Shown here: piece by piece, positions 14,525-21,602 of the stretch
Layout of the letters: the number at the start of each line of letters is the position of its first letter
Position numbering within the stretch: the first letter of the stretch is position 1
DNA from: JAULUH01 sp032111745
GTDB lineage: Bacteria; Chloroflexota; Anaerolineae; JAAEKA01
Assembly: GCA_032111745.1 (NCBI GenBank)
Contig: JAULUH010000543.1
Location: 1 to 30,876, forward strand
Reading direction: 5' to 3'
DNA length: 30,876 nt
Notes under the pieces: generated by a model
What the model was told of the DNA's origin: nothing
Database searches by the model: none
The model's input: only the letters and a program-made list of their open reading frames with translations
Program-made: the position numbers and the translations under genes

Positions 14525-16075
14525 CTACTTGGCGTATTCTACGGAGCGTGTCTCCCGGATCACCGTGACCTTGATCTGGCCAGGATACTCGAGAGACTCC
14601 TCAACCTTCTTGGCGATGTCTCGGGAGAGGGCTATGGCACCCAGGTCATCGACGACATTGGGCCGGACGACGATACGGATCTCGCGGCCGGCTTGGATGG
14701 CATAGGACTGCTCGACGCCATTGAAAGAGTTGGCCAGGTCCTCCAGGGCCGTCACGCGGCGCACATAGGTCTCCAGGGCCTCACGGCGGGCACCCGGGCG
14801 GGCACCGGAGATGGCATCGGCGGCCTCCACAATGACAGCCTCCAGGGACTCGGGCTCGACCTCGTGGTGGTGGCTGGCGATGATGTTCACGACCTTGGGC
14901 GGGATGCCGAAACGCCGGGCGATATCGGCGCCCACGATGGCATGTGGGCCCTCGACCTCGTGGGTGACGGCCTTACCCAGGTCGTGGAGCAAGCCACCCA
15001 TCTTGGCCGTGCGTACCTCGCCGCCCAGCTCGGCAGCCAGGACACCGGCGAGGTGGGCGGTTTCGATGGCGTGGAAGTACTGGTTCTGACCGTAGCTGGT
15101 GCGAAACTTCAGGCGTCCCACCAGCTTGATGATCTCGGGATGTATGCCTTGCAGGCCGGTCTCAAACATAGCCTGCTCGCCAGCCTCCCAGACGACCTGG
15201 TCGACCTCTTCCTGCGCCTTCTGGACCTCTTTCTCCACTCGTGCCGGATGTATGCGGCCATCGGTGACCAGCTTGCTGAGCGCGAGGCGCGCCACCTCGC
15301 GGCGGATGGGATCGAAGCTGGAGACAATGACGGCTTCCGGCGTGTCGTCGACGATCAGATCCACACCAGTGGCAGCCTCAATGGCTCGGATGTTACGGCC
15401 CTGGCGCCCGATAATGCGTCCCTTCATGTCGTCGCTGGGCAGCGGCACCGAGGAGACCGTGGTCTCGGCCACCTGTTCCGATGCCACGCGCTGAATGGCC
15501 AGGGTAATGAGCTTGCGTGCCCGGCGGTCGGCTTCCTCACGCGCCTCAGTCTCCACCTCTCGGATGACCCTAGCCATGTCCTGGCGGGTGTCATCGCGCA
15601 CGGCCTCCAGTAGCAGCTGCTTGGCATCTTCCAGGGAGAGCCCGGAAATTCGCTGTAGCTCGTCCAGTTGACGGGCCTCCAGTTGATCCAGGTCTGTGGC
15701 TCGTTTATCCAGCTTGCTCTGGCGTTTCTGCAGGCTCTTGTCCCGGTTTTCCAGCTCCTCCAGTTTCTGATCCAGCACTTCCTGGCGTTTCTGGTAGCGC
15801 TCCTCCTGGCGTTGTAGCTCGCGCCGGCGACGCCGCAACTCCTGTTCTGCCTCCTCCCTTAGCTGCACCAATTCTTCTTTGGCGGCAAGCTCGATCTCCT
15901 GCCGGTGCAGATCGGCCGCAGCAGTCGCTTCTCTAACGATATCGTCAGCCCGTTGCCTGGCCGACTCAAGCCTTTTTTGGCTCAGATACCGGTAAATGAA
16001 GTAGCCGATGGCGACGCCGATGGCGACACCGATGGCTGCCCCTAATACCAGCATCAGCAGGGGGGGTAGTCTCAT
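14525..16075 (-). CDS. rny: Ribonuclease Y
   Basis: A membrane-anchored endoribonuclease of 516 residues that starts mRNA decay. Order of parts: N-terminal membrane helix (about 4-28), long charged coiled coil (about 32-150), KH RNA-binding domain (about 208-270, GRIIGRQGRNIRAIE) and HD metal-dependent phosphohydrolase domain (about 335-430, with His364-Asp365 in GGLLHDLGKA and the following SHHHE). All diagnostic residues are present and the length is standard. ATG 16075 is preceded by AGGAG 5 bases upstream; the frame can be read 10 codons further to a TTG without a ribosome site. It follows recX by 106 bp and precedes spoVS, and ricT is the next gene beyond that. Confidence 0.96.
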   Translation of the reverse strand: MRLPPLLMLVLGAAIGVAIGVAIGYFIYRYLSQKRLESARQRADDIVREATAAADLHRQEIELAAKEELVQLREEAEQELRRRRRELQRQEERYQKRQEVLDQKLEELENRDKSLQKRQSKLDKRATDLDQLEARQLDELQRISGLSLEDAKQLLLEAVRDDTRQDMARVIREVETEAREEADRRARKLITLAIQRVASEQVAETTVSSVPLPSDDMKGRIIGRQGRNIRAIEAATGVDLIVDDTPEAVIVSSFDPIRREVARLALSKLVTDGRIHPARVEKEVQKAQEEVDQVVWEAGEQAMFETGLQGIHPEIIKLVGRLKFRTSYGQNQYFHAIETAHLAGVLAAELGGEVRTAKMGGLLHDLGKAVTHEVEGPHAIVGADIARRFGIPPKVVNIIASHHHEVEPESLEAVIVEAADAISGARPGARREALETYVRRVTALEDLANSFNGVEQSYAIQAGREIRIVVRPNVVDDLGAIALSRDIAKKVEESLEYPGQIKVTVIRETRSVEYAK

Positions 16076-16181
16076 GATGGCTCCTATGGGCGCAACAAGC
16101 ATCAACAGCGCGCCCTGGCTTCAAGTCGATCTCAGAGGGTCGCACCCGGCGGGTCGGGGATGCAGGGGAGGCGAGTACGAA

Positions 16182-16889
16182 TCACTCGTCGCTCCACCCA
16201 GCCCCGGGATCACTGCCCTGCAGCTCTACCCAGGTGCGATCCACCACGGGCCAGACCACATCGTGGCCGAACCCGCGGCGCAGTAGGTAGCTGCCCAGTT
16301 TCTGGCGAAAGGTCGCCCGATCGAGCCCTGTTAGTCGCGGGGCTCGGGCCACTGCGGCCCGGTAGGCGCTGTCCTCGGCATCGAGGTCCTGCAGCGCGCT
16401 GTCGATGATCGGCTCGGGCAGGCCCTTTTGACGCAGCTCGTAGCGGAGCGCAGCAGGACCGCGTGGTCGAAAGCGCTCCCGGTCCTCTACCCAGAACTGG
16501 GCGAAGAGCGTGTCGTCCAGGTAACCGGCCGTCACCAGACGCTGGATCACCTGATCGATCGCCGAGTCCGGCAACTGGTGCCGGCGCAGATAGTTTTGGG
16601 TTTCGGCGATGCTGCGTGGCCGATGGGCTAGAAAGCGAACGGCCCTGTCATAGGCCTTGGCCTCCTCGTTGAGGGCCTTCAGGTAGGCGATGTCCTCATC
16701 GGAGAGGCTTTGGCCACGGCGAAGCTTGGCGGCGGCCAGGATGGGTAGGGCCAGGGCGTACTGGCCGTCCAGGTAGACATTGACTCGCTCGGCGTTGCGC
16801 TTTTGGATGCGCAGCGCAGTGATGGTACCGGCGATGGTCGTACCTCTGGCAGGTCTCGAGAAAAGAAAACGCCGTGACCCTAGGGCCAC
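16182..16889 (-). CDS. recX: Regulatory protein RecX; start codon uncertain
   Basis: RecX inhibits RecA filament extension and recombinase activity. The family body is clear from GTITALRIQKRNAERVNVYLDG through RSIAETQNYLRRH, GYLDDTLFAQFWVEDRERFRPRGPAALRYELRQKG and RATFRQKLGSYLLRRGF, made of repeated three-helix units. The protein should start a few residues before GTITAL, yet no ATG, GTG or TTG occurs there in frame. The nearest usual start is GTG 16889, giving 235 residues, without a good ribosome site. An ATC codon preceded by AGAGGT lies closer to the expected position, so non-standard initiation is possible but unproven. The frame is open to 17270, but the extra residues show no family similarity. 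No recA is in view. Confidence 0.85.
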   Translation of the reverse strand: MALGSRRFLFSRPARGTTIAGTITALRIQKRNAERVNVYLDGQYALALPILAAAKLRRGQSLSDEDIAYLKALNEEAKAYDRAVRFLAHRPRSIAETQNYLRRHQLPDSAIDQVIQRLVTAGYLDDTLFAQFWVEDRERFRPRGPAALRYELRQKGLPEPIIDSALQDLDAEDSAYRAAVARAPRLTGLDRATFRQKLGSYLLRRGFGHDVVWPVVDRTWVELQGSDPGAGWSDE

Positions 16890-17206
16890 AGCATTTGTGC
16901 CTGTGCGTTGATGGAAAGCTCTGCAGGCAGCCACCTGCACCTGGCCGTGGTCCGGGACCACACCCGCCGTAGAGGCGCTGGTTCGTATGTGTTGAAGAGA
17001 CGTCCTGCCTTGCTTCCAGACGGCACAGCATGCCCAAGATTCCGGCCCGCAGCACATGGTGAAGGAGTCCACAGGCTGGGCTGGAGCAGGAGGGGCAGGT
17101 AGCAGCTTGAGCGCGTGCTGCGTAGCCGCCAGCCGGACTAAGAAGTGATTGACGGGCAGGACTGCCGGGTCAAACGTGAACGATCTTTCCCTTTGTTCAC
17201 ATAACG

Positions 17207-17363
17207 AGCCAGGTTGCCATCCAACCTGGGCTGTGCCGGCGCTAGCGCAGACACATGCGAAGCTAACCATTAATGCAAAGCCCGGTCAAAAGGACCGGTT
17301 AAGCCTTGTCTCGGCACGGGTGCTGTAACCCGACTGGCCCATCAGAACACCGGCAGGCATTCT
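17207..17363 (+). ncRNA. Candidate structured RNA (series of hairpins), class unknown
   Basis: Four successive stems: CCAGGTTG/CAACCTGG (17209-17216 with 17222-17229, extendable with one bulge), CCGGTC/GACCGG (17282-17287 with 17293-17298, loop AAAAG), CGGGT/ACCCG (17317-17321 with 17328-17332) and TCAGAA/TTCTGA (near 17342-17363). Between them are unpaired conserved-looking strings such as GCTAACC and TGCAAAGCC. Some strings recall the c-di-GMP-I (GEMM) riboswitch, but the GNRA hairpin and receptor of that class are missing, so I do not assign it. Whether this is transcribed is unknown. Confidence 0.25.
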
Positions 17364-17572
17364 GACGGCATCGATATGAAGACCAAAGCAGGCTATGACG
17401 AATAGGTGCCTGCATGGTCAAGGTTAGGTGCGCTGGCTGGCCGAACAGAGAGGTTCCCGAAAACCAGGTGACGCACGATAACAAGCGAATATTATGCATA
17501 GTTTACACCAAGAGTCCCGAAAAATCAAGTCGGCGGAATGGCTTGAGGTTCTGATTGATGGCAGGTGTACTA

Positions 17573-17653
17573 CTGCATCATATGCACTTGCTGCATCAAA
17601 TATGACTAGGTGCAGCATAAACCAGTGCACAATATGATCTAGATCATATGCAG
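17573..17653. promoter_or_regulatory. Operator-like repeat cluster with perfect 18-bp palindrome
   Basis: CTGCATCA occurs at 17573-17580 and again at 17591-17598. The first copy sits in an inverted repeat TGCAT-CAT-ATGCA (17574-17586). At 17632-17649 ATATGATCT/AGATCATAT is a perfect palindrome, flanked by CATATGCAG (17645-17653), the reverse complement of CTGCATATG. The cluster lies 125-205 bp upstream of the regulator start. Binding sites for the neighbouring HTH-PocR protein are inferred, not shown. Confidence 0.5.
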
Positions 17654-17666
17654 ACTGGCGAAAGCG

Positions 17667-17675
17667 TGTTAGTAT
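17667..17675 (+). promoter_or_regulatory. Possible extended -10 promoter for the HTH-PocR gene
   Basis: TGT followed by TAGTAT (17670-17675). No good -35 is present; the expected position falls on the end of the 18-bp palindrome at 17632-17649. That arrangement would suit a regulated promoter. Confidence 0.35.
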
Positions 17676-17777
17676 GGGCACGAATTGGTGAAGGTCGGCA
17701 CAAGAGCCGGCCTGGCGGAACTGCGGAGAGCGATCGCAGAGCCGTGATGGCAGAGGTCCGAGTGTGTGGAGCAGGTG

Positions 17778-18536
17778 ATGTCAGAGTTGCTGACGACCAA
17801 GGATCTGCAGGCTATCCTACAAGTTGACCGCACAACCATCTACCGCATGGCCGATGCCGGGCGTTTGCCGGGCCTGAAGGTGGGGAACCAGTGGCGGTTT
17901 CAGCGCGAGCAGATCGAGGCCTGGCTACAGGGCCAGCAGCAGGGGCATGGCGGCTTGCAGCTTCTCAACGGCGGGGAAATTGCCGGGGTAGGTGGCCTGT
18001 TTCCTCTGGAATGTGTTCAGCTCATGCAGGATACCTTCGCCGATGCCCTGGGTGTGATGATCCAGGTGATCGACCTGGAAGGCCAGCCGATCACGCAGCC
18101 CAGCAATCCTGGCGGGCTGGCAACGGCGGTGCTGGCATCGTCTCGGGCCCGGCAGCGCTGTTTCGATCTTTGGATGAGCATGGCTCATGGGCCGGCGCTG
18201 GTCCCTCGCTTCGTGGAGAGCCCCTTGGGCCTGTTGTGTGCCCGTGGATTGATCCGGGTCGGGAACGAGATCAAGGCCATCTTGGTGGTGGGCGGCATTG
18301 CCCCGCCGGACTGGCCGCCCCACGAGCAGAAGGTCGAGGCCATAGCCAGGGACCTGGGGGTCGGCCGGGAGTTGATTGACCAACACATCTACGAGGTTCA
18401 TCGGCTATCGCCGGCTGGAGAGGCCAGCATCTTGTTGTTTGTGCAGCGTATTGCCGACGTATTCGCCCACATTGCCGCCGAGCGGATGCAGCTCCATGAG
18501 CGCCTCCAGCGAATCGCCGAGATCTCGCGTCTGTAA
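17778..18536 (+). CDS. Excisionase-type HTH regulator with PocR sensory domain
   Basis: A 252-residue one-component regulator. Residues 2-50 form an excisionase/MerR-like winged HTH (TTKDLQAILQVDRTTIYRMADAGRLPGLKVGNQWRF, then a helix ending EAWL). Residues about 75-245 match a PocR-type ligand-sensing domain (VIDLEGQPITQPSN...ARQRCFD...SPLGLLCARGLIRVGNEIKAILVVGGIAPPD), with Cys128 and Cys154 at the positions where this family usually has paired cysteines. PocR domains are thought to bind small organic ligands or sense redox state; the signal here is unknown. ATG 17778 has GGAG 6 bases upstream; GTG 17766 is less likely. It sits just before the sulfur gene cluster, which has its own promoter, so control of that cluster is a reasonable inference. 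Confidence 0.85.
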   Translation: MSELLTTKDLQAILQVDRTTIYRMADAGRLPGLKVGNQWRFQREQIEAWLQGQQQGHGGLQLLNGGEIAGVGGLFPLECVQLMQDTFADALGVMIQVIDLEGQPITQPSNPGGLATAVLASSRARQRCFDLWMSMAHGPALVPRFVESPLGLLCARGLIRVGNEIKAILVVGGIAPPDWPPHEQKVEAIARDLGVGRELIDQHIYEVHRLSPAGEASILLFVQRIADVFAHIAAERMQLHERLQRIAEISRL

Positions 18537-18539
18537 CTT

Positions 18540-18567
18540 TTGGCACAGAATCTTACTCTAGTATGAT
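18540..18567 (+). promoter_or_regulatory. SigA-type promoter of the sqr-DUF1641-tusE-dsrE unit, with overlapping hairpin downstream
   Basis: TTGGCA (18540-18545), 16-base spacer, TATGAT (18562-18567). Immediately downstream, AGGCGG (18569-18574) and CCGCCT (18584-18589) form a 6-bp inverted repeat covering the expected start of transcription, which could be an operator half-pair or a leader hairpin. Confidence 0.6.
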
Positions 18568-18617
18568 CAGGCGGTGGAGAGCGCCGCCTCGACTTCAATC
18601 ACAAGTGAGGCAAAGCC

Positions 18618-19850
18618 ATGAAGCGCATTGTTGTTTTGGGAGCCGGCACAGCTGGCACCATTGTCGCCAACAAGCTGACACAGGAGTTGGACCCTGCGGA
18701 CTGGAAGATCACTGTGGTTGACCAGTCGGAGAATCACTACTACCAGCCCGGCTTTCTGTTCATCCCATTTGGAATCTATAGCAGGAACGACGTGATTCGT
18801 CCCCGCCGCGATTACCTGCCGCGCACGGTGGAGTTCATCTTATCGGAGATCGACGTCATCGAGCCGGACCAGAATCGAGTGAAGATCAAGAAGAACGGTC
18901 GTGTTCTGCCCTACGATTTCCTGATTGTCACCACGGGCTCGCGCATCGTACCTGATCAGACGCCGGGTTTGGCCGAGCATGAGTGGGGCAAGAGCATCTA
19001 CGACTTCTATTCGGTGGATGGGGCTACGGCGTTACAGCGACATCTGCGCACGTGGCAGGGCGGGCGATTGGTCCTGAACGTGGCCGAGATGCCGATCAAG
19101 TGTCCGGTGGCACCGTTGGAGTTCCTTTTCCTGGCTGACTGGTTTTTCCACGAGCAGGGCATCCGCGATCGGGTGGAGCTGACCCTGGCAACCCCGCTGC
19201 CTGGTGCGTTTACCAAGCCGCGAGCGTCAGTGCTGCTGGGCAACATCCTTGAGGAGAAGAACATTCAGGTTGTGCCTGACTTCAACATCATGGAGGTCGA
19301 GCCTGACGCCAGGAAGATCACGTCCTACGATGGCACTGAGGTGGCCTATGACCTGCTGGTATCGGTGCCGGTCAACATGGGTGATCCGGTGATTGCTCGC
19401 TCTGGCATGGGTGATGAGCTGAACTTCGTTCCCACGGAGAAGCACACCCTGAAGGCCAGCAATTTCGACAATGTGTTTGTGCTGGGCGATGCCTCCAATT
19501 TACCCAGCTCCAAGGCGGGCTCGGTAGCTCACTTCCAGGGTGACGTGTTCATTGAGAACTTCATGCGTTACATCGACGGATTGGAGCTAAGGGAGACCTT
19601 TGACGGGCACGCCAACTGCTACATCGAGTCGGGTTTCGGCAGGGGTTTCCTGATCGACTTCAACTATGACGTGGAGCCGTTGCCCGGCAAGTTCCCGTTG
19701 CCTGGCGTTGGTCCCTTCTCTCTGTTGCAGGAGTCGCGGGTGAATCACTGGGGCAAGATGATGTTCCGTTGGATGTATTGGAACCTCTTGCTCAAGGGCA
19801 AGCCTCTGCCGATCACGGCCGAACTGCAGATGGCTGGCAAGTGGAACTGA
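18618..19850 (+). CDS. sqr: Sulfide:quinone oxidoreductase-like flavoprotein (two-cysteine form)
   Basis: A 410-residue FAD enzyme of the SQR/flavocytochrome c sulfide dehydrogenase family. It is expected to oxidise sulfide to protein-bound or soluble polysulfide or persulfide and to reduce membrane quinone. The FAD loop is GAGTAG (8-13), followed by VVDQSENHYYQPGF, and the C-terminal FAD contact is VFVLGDASNLPSSKAGSVAHFQG. Only two cysteines exist, Cys162 (IKCPVAPLE) and Cys334 (ANCYIESG), corresponding to the redox pair; the third cysteine of classical SQRs near position 128 is absent (SIYDFYSVDGA). A C-terminal amphipathic stretch, WGKMMFRWMYWNLLLKG, would dock the enzyme on the membrane. 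It heads the sulfur operon; ATG 18618 has GAGG 8 bases upstream. Confidence 0.88.
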   Translation: MKRIVVLGAGTAGTIVANKLTQELDPADWKITVVDQSENHYYQPGFLFIPFGIYSRNDVIRPRRDYLPRTVEFILSEIDVIEPDQNRVKIKKNGRVLPYDFLIVTTGSRIVPDQTPGLAEHEWGKSIYDFYSVDGATALQRHLRTWQGGRLVLNVAEMPIKCPVAPLEFLFLADWFFHEQGIRDRVELTLATPLPGAFTKPRASVLLGNILEEKNIQVVPDFNIMEVEPDARKITSYDGTEVAYDLLVSVPVNMGDPVIARSGMGDELNFVPTEKHTLKASNFDNVFVLGDASNLPSSKAGSVAHFQGDVFIENFMRYIDGLELRETFDGHANCYIESGFGRGFLIDFNYDVEPLPGKFPLPGVGPFSLLQESRVNHWGKMMFRWMYWNLLLKGKPLPITAELQMAGKWN

Positions 19851-19867
19851 GTGAGGCAAGAGGCAGT

Positions 19868-20548
19868 ATGACTGAACAAGGTGTGGCGTTAACGGAACTG
19901 ACTCAAAAGATCGATGCCCTGGCCGGGCAGGTGCAGGTGCTTAGCGACTACGTCGACGAGCAGCGACGCCGGCAGCGGGAGTGGGATGACTTGAAGTCTG
20001 ATCTGACTCCTGTGGCCCTGGACCTTTACCAGGTGGCCGTGGAGCAGCTCAACGAGATCGAGCCGTACGTGCAGCTGGAGGATCTGATCTATTTGGTGAA
20101 GCGCCTGGCGCGCAACACGCGAACCATTGAGCAATTGCTCGATCAGGTGGAGAGCCTATCCGACCTTTTGCGCGACGCCACGCCCATCCTGAACGATGCC
20201 GTATTGATGGGCGTGGAGAAGCTGGACGCCATGGAGCGCCGGGGGTACTTCAACCTGGTGCGGGAGGGCCAGTACGTGCTCGACAACATCGTGGACGCGT
20301 TTGGGCCCGAAGACGTGCGCCAACTGGGCGACAATGTGGTCACCATCCTGACGACCGTAAAGGAGATGACCCAGCCCGAGGTCATGAACACAGTGCAGAA
20401 TCTGGCCGGCACGATGCGAATGGTTGAAGCGCAGCCTGAGCAGGTGGATACCTCCGTATGGGGGATTCTGAAGCAGTTGCGCGATCCGCAGACGCGACGG
20501 GGCCTGGCCATGACCCTGACGATGTTACGAGCTGTTGGCGAGGACTAG
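19868..20548 (+). CDS. DUF1641 protein, putative SQR partner
   Basis: A 226-residue, mostly helical protein with the DUF1641 C-terminal signature, VWGILKQLRDPQTRRGLAMTLTMLRAVG. It has no membrane helix, signal peptide or cysteine. Residues 1-45 look like a coiled coil (LTQKIDALAGQVQVLSDYVDEQRRRQ). DUF1641 genes are repeatedly found beside SQR-like flavoproteins and in formate dehydrogenase or sulfur gene sets; a structural or membrane-docking role for the flavoprotein is inferred, and no activity is known to me. ATG 19868 has AAGAGG 4 bases upstream and is 17 bp after the flavoprotein stop, so the two are co-transcribed. The frame is open upstream inside sqr, but the extra part is a shadow. 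Confidence 0.85.
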   Translation: MTEQGVALTELTQKIDALAGQVQVLSDYVDEQRRRQREWDDLKSDLTPVALDLYQVAVEQLNEIEPYVQLEDLIYLVKRLARNTRTIEQLLDQVESLSDLLRDATPILNDAVLMGVEKLDAMERRGYFNLVREGQYVLDNIVDAFGPEDVRQLGDNVVTILTTVKEMTQPEVMNTVQNLAGTMRMVEAQPEQVDTSVWGILKQLRDPQTRRGLAMTLTMLRAVGED

Positions 20549-20639
20549 CCAGGCTCGTCCAACGGTGGCTCGTCGGTTCATAGCTACTAGACACCCGGCT
20601 GCTGAGTGCAGCACCAGAACTTTCCCAGGAGGAACAACC

Positions 20640-20957
20640 ATGTCAGACCGTGTGATTGCAGGCCAGACCGTGGATTTCAACGACGAGGGCTTCATGACGA
20701 ACCCGAATGAGTGGACCCGGGAGATCGCCGTGGAGTTGGCCAGCGAGGAGGGCATTCCTGAGCTTACGTCCGAGCACTGGAAGGTGATCGAGTTCTGCCG
20801 GTCCGACGCTGGAGCCGGCGGCAAGTCCCCGACATTGCGCCGGATTAGCACCGGGGCGGGCATTACGACCAAGGAGCTGTTTGCCCTCTTCCCCAAGGGG
20901 CCGGCCAAGAAGGTGGCCCGCATCTCCGGGCTGGGCAAGCCCGAGGGCTGTGTCTAG
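20640..20957 (+). CDS. tusE: TusE/DsrC-family sulfur carrier with a single C-terminal-arm cysteine
   Basis: A 105-residue DsrC/TusE/DsvC-family protein, the normal length. These small proteins carry sulfur as a persulfide on a flexible C-terminal arm. The arm ends GLGKPEGCV, so the conserved penultimate cysteine, Cys104 (CysA), is present; the second arm cysteine found in true DsrC about 11 residues earlier is Ala93. One further cysteine, Cys53 (VIEFCRSD), lies in the body. This makes it a TusE-like carrier rather than the trisulfide-forming partner of DsrAB. ATG 20640 has AGGAGGA just upstream. It sits between DUF1641 and dsrE, 91 bp after the former and 29 bp before the latter. Confidence 0.9.
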   Translation: MSDRVIAGQTVDFNDEGFMTNPNEWTREIAVELASEEGIPELTSEHWKVIEFCRSDAGAGGKSPTLRRISTGAGITTKELFALFPKGPAKKVARISGLGKPEGCV

Positions 20958-20986
20958 CCAGGTATTGGCACAAGGAGACTACCGCA

Positions 20987-21490
20987 ATGAATGACGACAA
21001 TCGCCATGTAGCGTTCATATGCTCCAAGGGCACGCTGGACATGGCCTATCCGGCGCTGGTGATGGGTTGGGCTGCCCTGGGCAACGGCATCGACGTGACT
21101 ATCTTCTTCACGTTCTGGGGCATGGACATTATCAACAAGCACCGGGTGGATCACTTACAGATCGCACCGGTCGCCAACACCAGCATGAAGATGTCGATGA
21201 TGGGCGTCGACACCGGCAACCTGGGAATTCCCCAGGTGATGGGAGTATTGCCGGGTATGACCGCCTTTGCCACCAAACTGATGAAGGACAAGATGGAGCA
21301 CATCGAGGTACCGCCGGTGCGGGAATACCTGCAGTTGCTCGTCGATGGTGGCGCCAAGCTGTATGCCTGTAAGATGTCTGTGGACATGATGGAGCTGGAC
21401 AAGGATGATTTCGTAGAGGGCGTGATCGACATCGTGACCGCCAGCGATTTCATGGACATGACCGAGGGTGCCCAGGTCATCTTCATCTAG
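20987..21490 (+). CDS. DsrE2-like sulfurtransferase (DsrE/DsrF/DrsH family)
   Basis: A 167-residue protein of the DsrE superfamily, DsrE2/peroxiredoxin-like branch, judged by the N-terminal AFICSKGTLDMAYPALVMGWAALGNGIDVTIFFTFWGMDI and the later GGAKLYACKMSVDMMEL. Cys12 and Cys128 (YACKMS) are the only cysteines; the second is at the position of the persulfide-carrying cysteine in this family. The hydrophobic patch near the N-terminus may contact membrane. It likely hands sulfur to or takes it from the TusE protein encoded 29 bp upstream. ATG 20987 has AAGGAGA about 7 bases upstream. It is the last gene before a strong hairpin. Confidence 0.88.
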   Translation: MNDDNRHVAFICSKGTLDMAYPALVMGWAALGNGIDVTIFFTFWGMDIINKHRVDHLQIAPVANTSMKMSMMGVDTGNLGIPQVMGVLPGMTAFATKLMKDKMEHIEVPPVREYLQLLVDGGAKLYACKMSVDMMELDKDDFVEGVIDIVTASDFMDMTEGAQVIFI

Positions 21491-21542
21491 CAGGCGGCAC
21501 CCGGCCAGCCGGTCAGCGACCAGCTGTTAGCAGCAGGGAACA

Positions 21543-21581
21543 AACAAGGCTGGTAGCCCCGCCGGGGCTGCCAGCCTTGTT
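21543..21581 (+). terminator. Strong 18-bp hairpin after the sulfur operon
   Basis: Left arm 21543-21560 and right arm 21564-21581 pair over 18 positions (one T-G wobble) around a three-base loop; the outer part is AACAAGGCTGG/CCAGCCTTGTT. It starts 52 bases after the dsrE stop. There is no T-tract, yet the stem is strong enough for a terminator or 3'-end stabiliser. It separates the ferredoxin gene. Confidence 0.7.
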
Positions 21582-21602
21582 ACTCCAGCATGCACAGCAT
21601 CC

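Larger units (their letters stand above)
16890..17777. other. 888-bp gene-free region with hairpins and operator-like repeats
   Basis: No supported gene on either strand. The recX-proximal part has two small hairpins, 16922-16939 (TGCAGG/CCTGCA) and 16947-16961 (GTGGTCC/GGACCAC). The middle (17176-17363) has a series of short stems. The part from 17461 to about 17660 is AT-richer than the rest of the window and carries repeated CTGCAT/CATATG words and a perfect palindrome before the PocR-type regulator gene. No tRNA, rRNA or recognisable element remnant was seen. Confidence 0.7.

Noticed and set aside
14336..15613. 425-codon open frame on the plus strand opposite rny
   Set aside because: It overlaps the conserved KH and HD coding region antisense; no domain and no ribosome site.
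17240..17345. Possible c-di-GMP-I (GEMM) riboswitch
   Set aside because: Strings like AACCATT, GCAAAGCC and TAAGCC are in the right order, but the GNRA-loop hairpin and the GGTAGC...GGGTTACC end do not fit, so the class is not claimed.
17299..17499. Short minus-strand open frame in the long gene-free region, and another at 17424-17681
   Set aside because: No ribosome site, no recognisable domain, and the products look like random translation of a structured or regulatory stretch.
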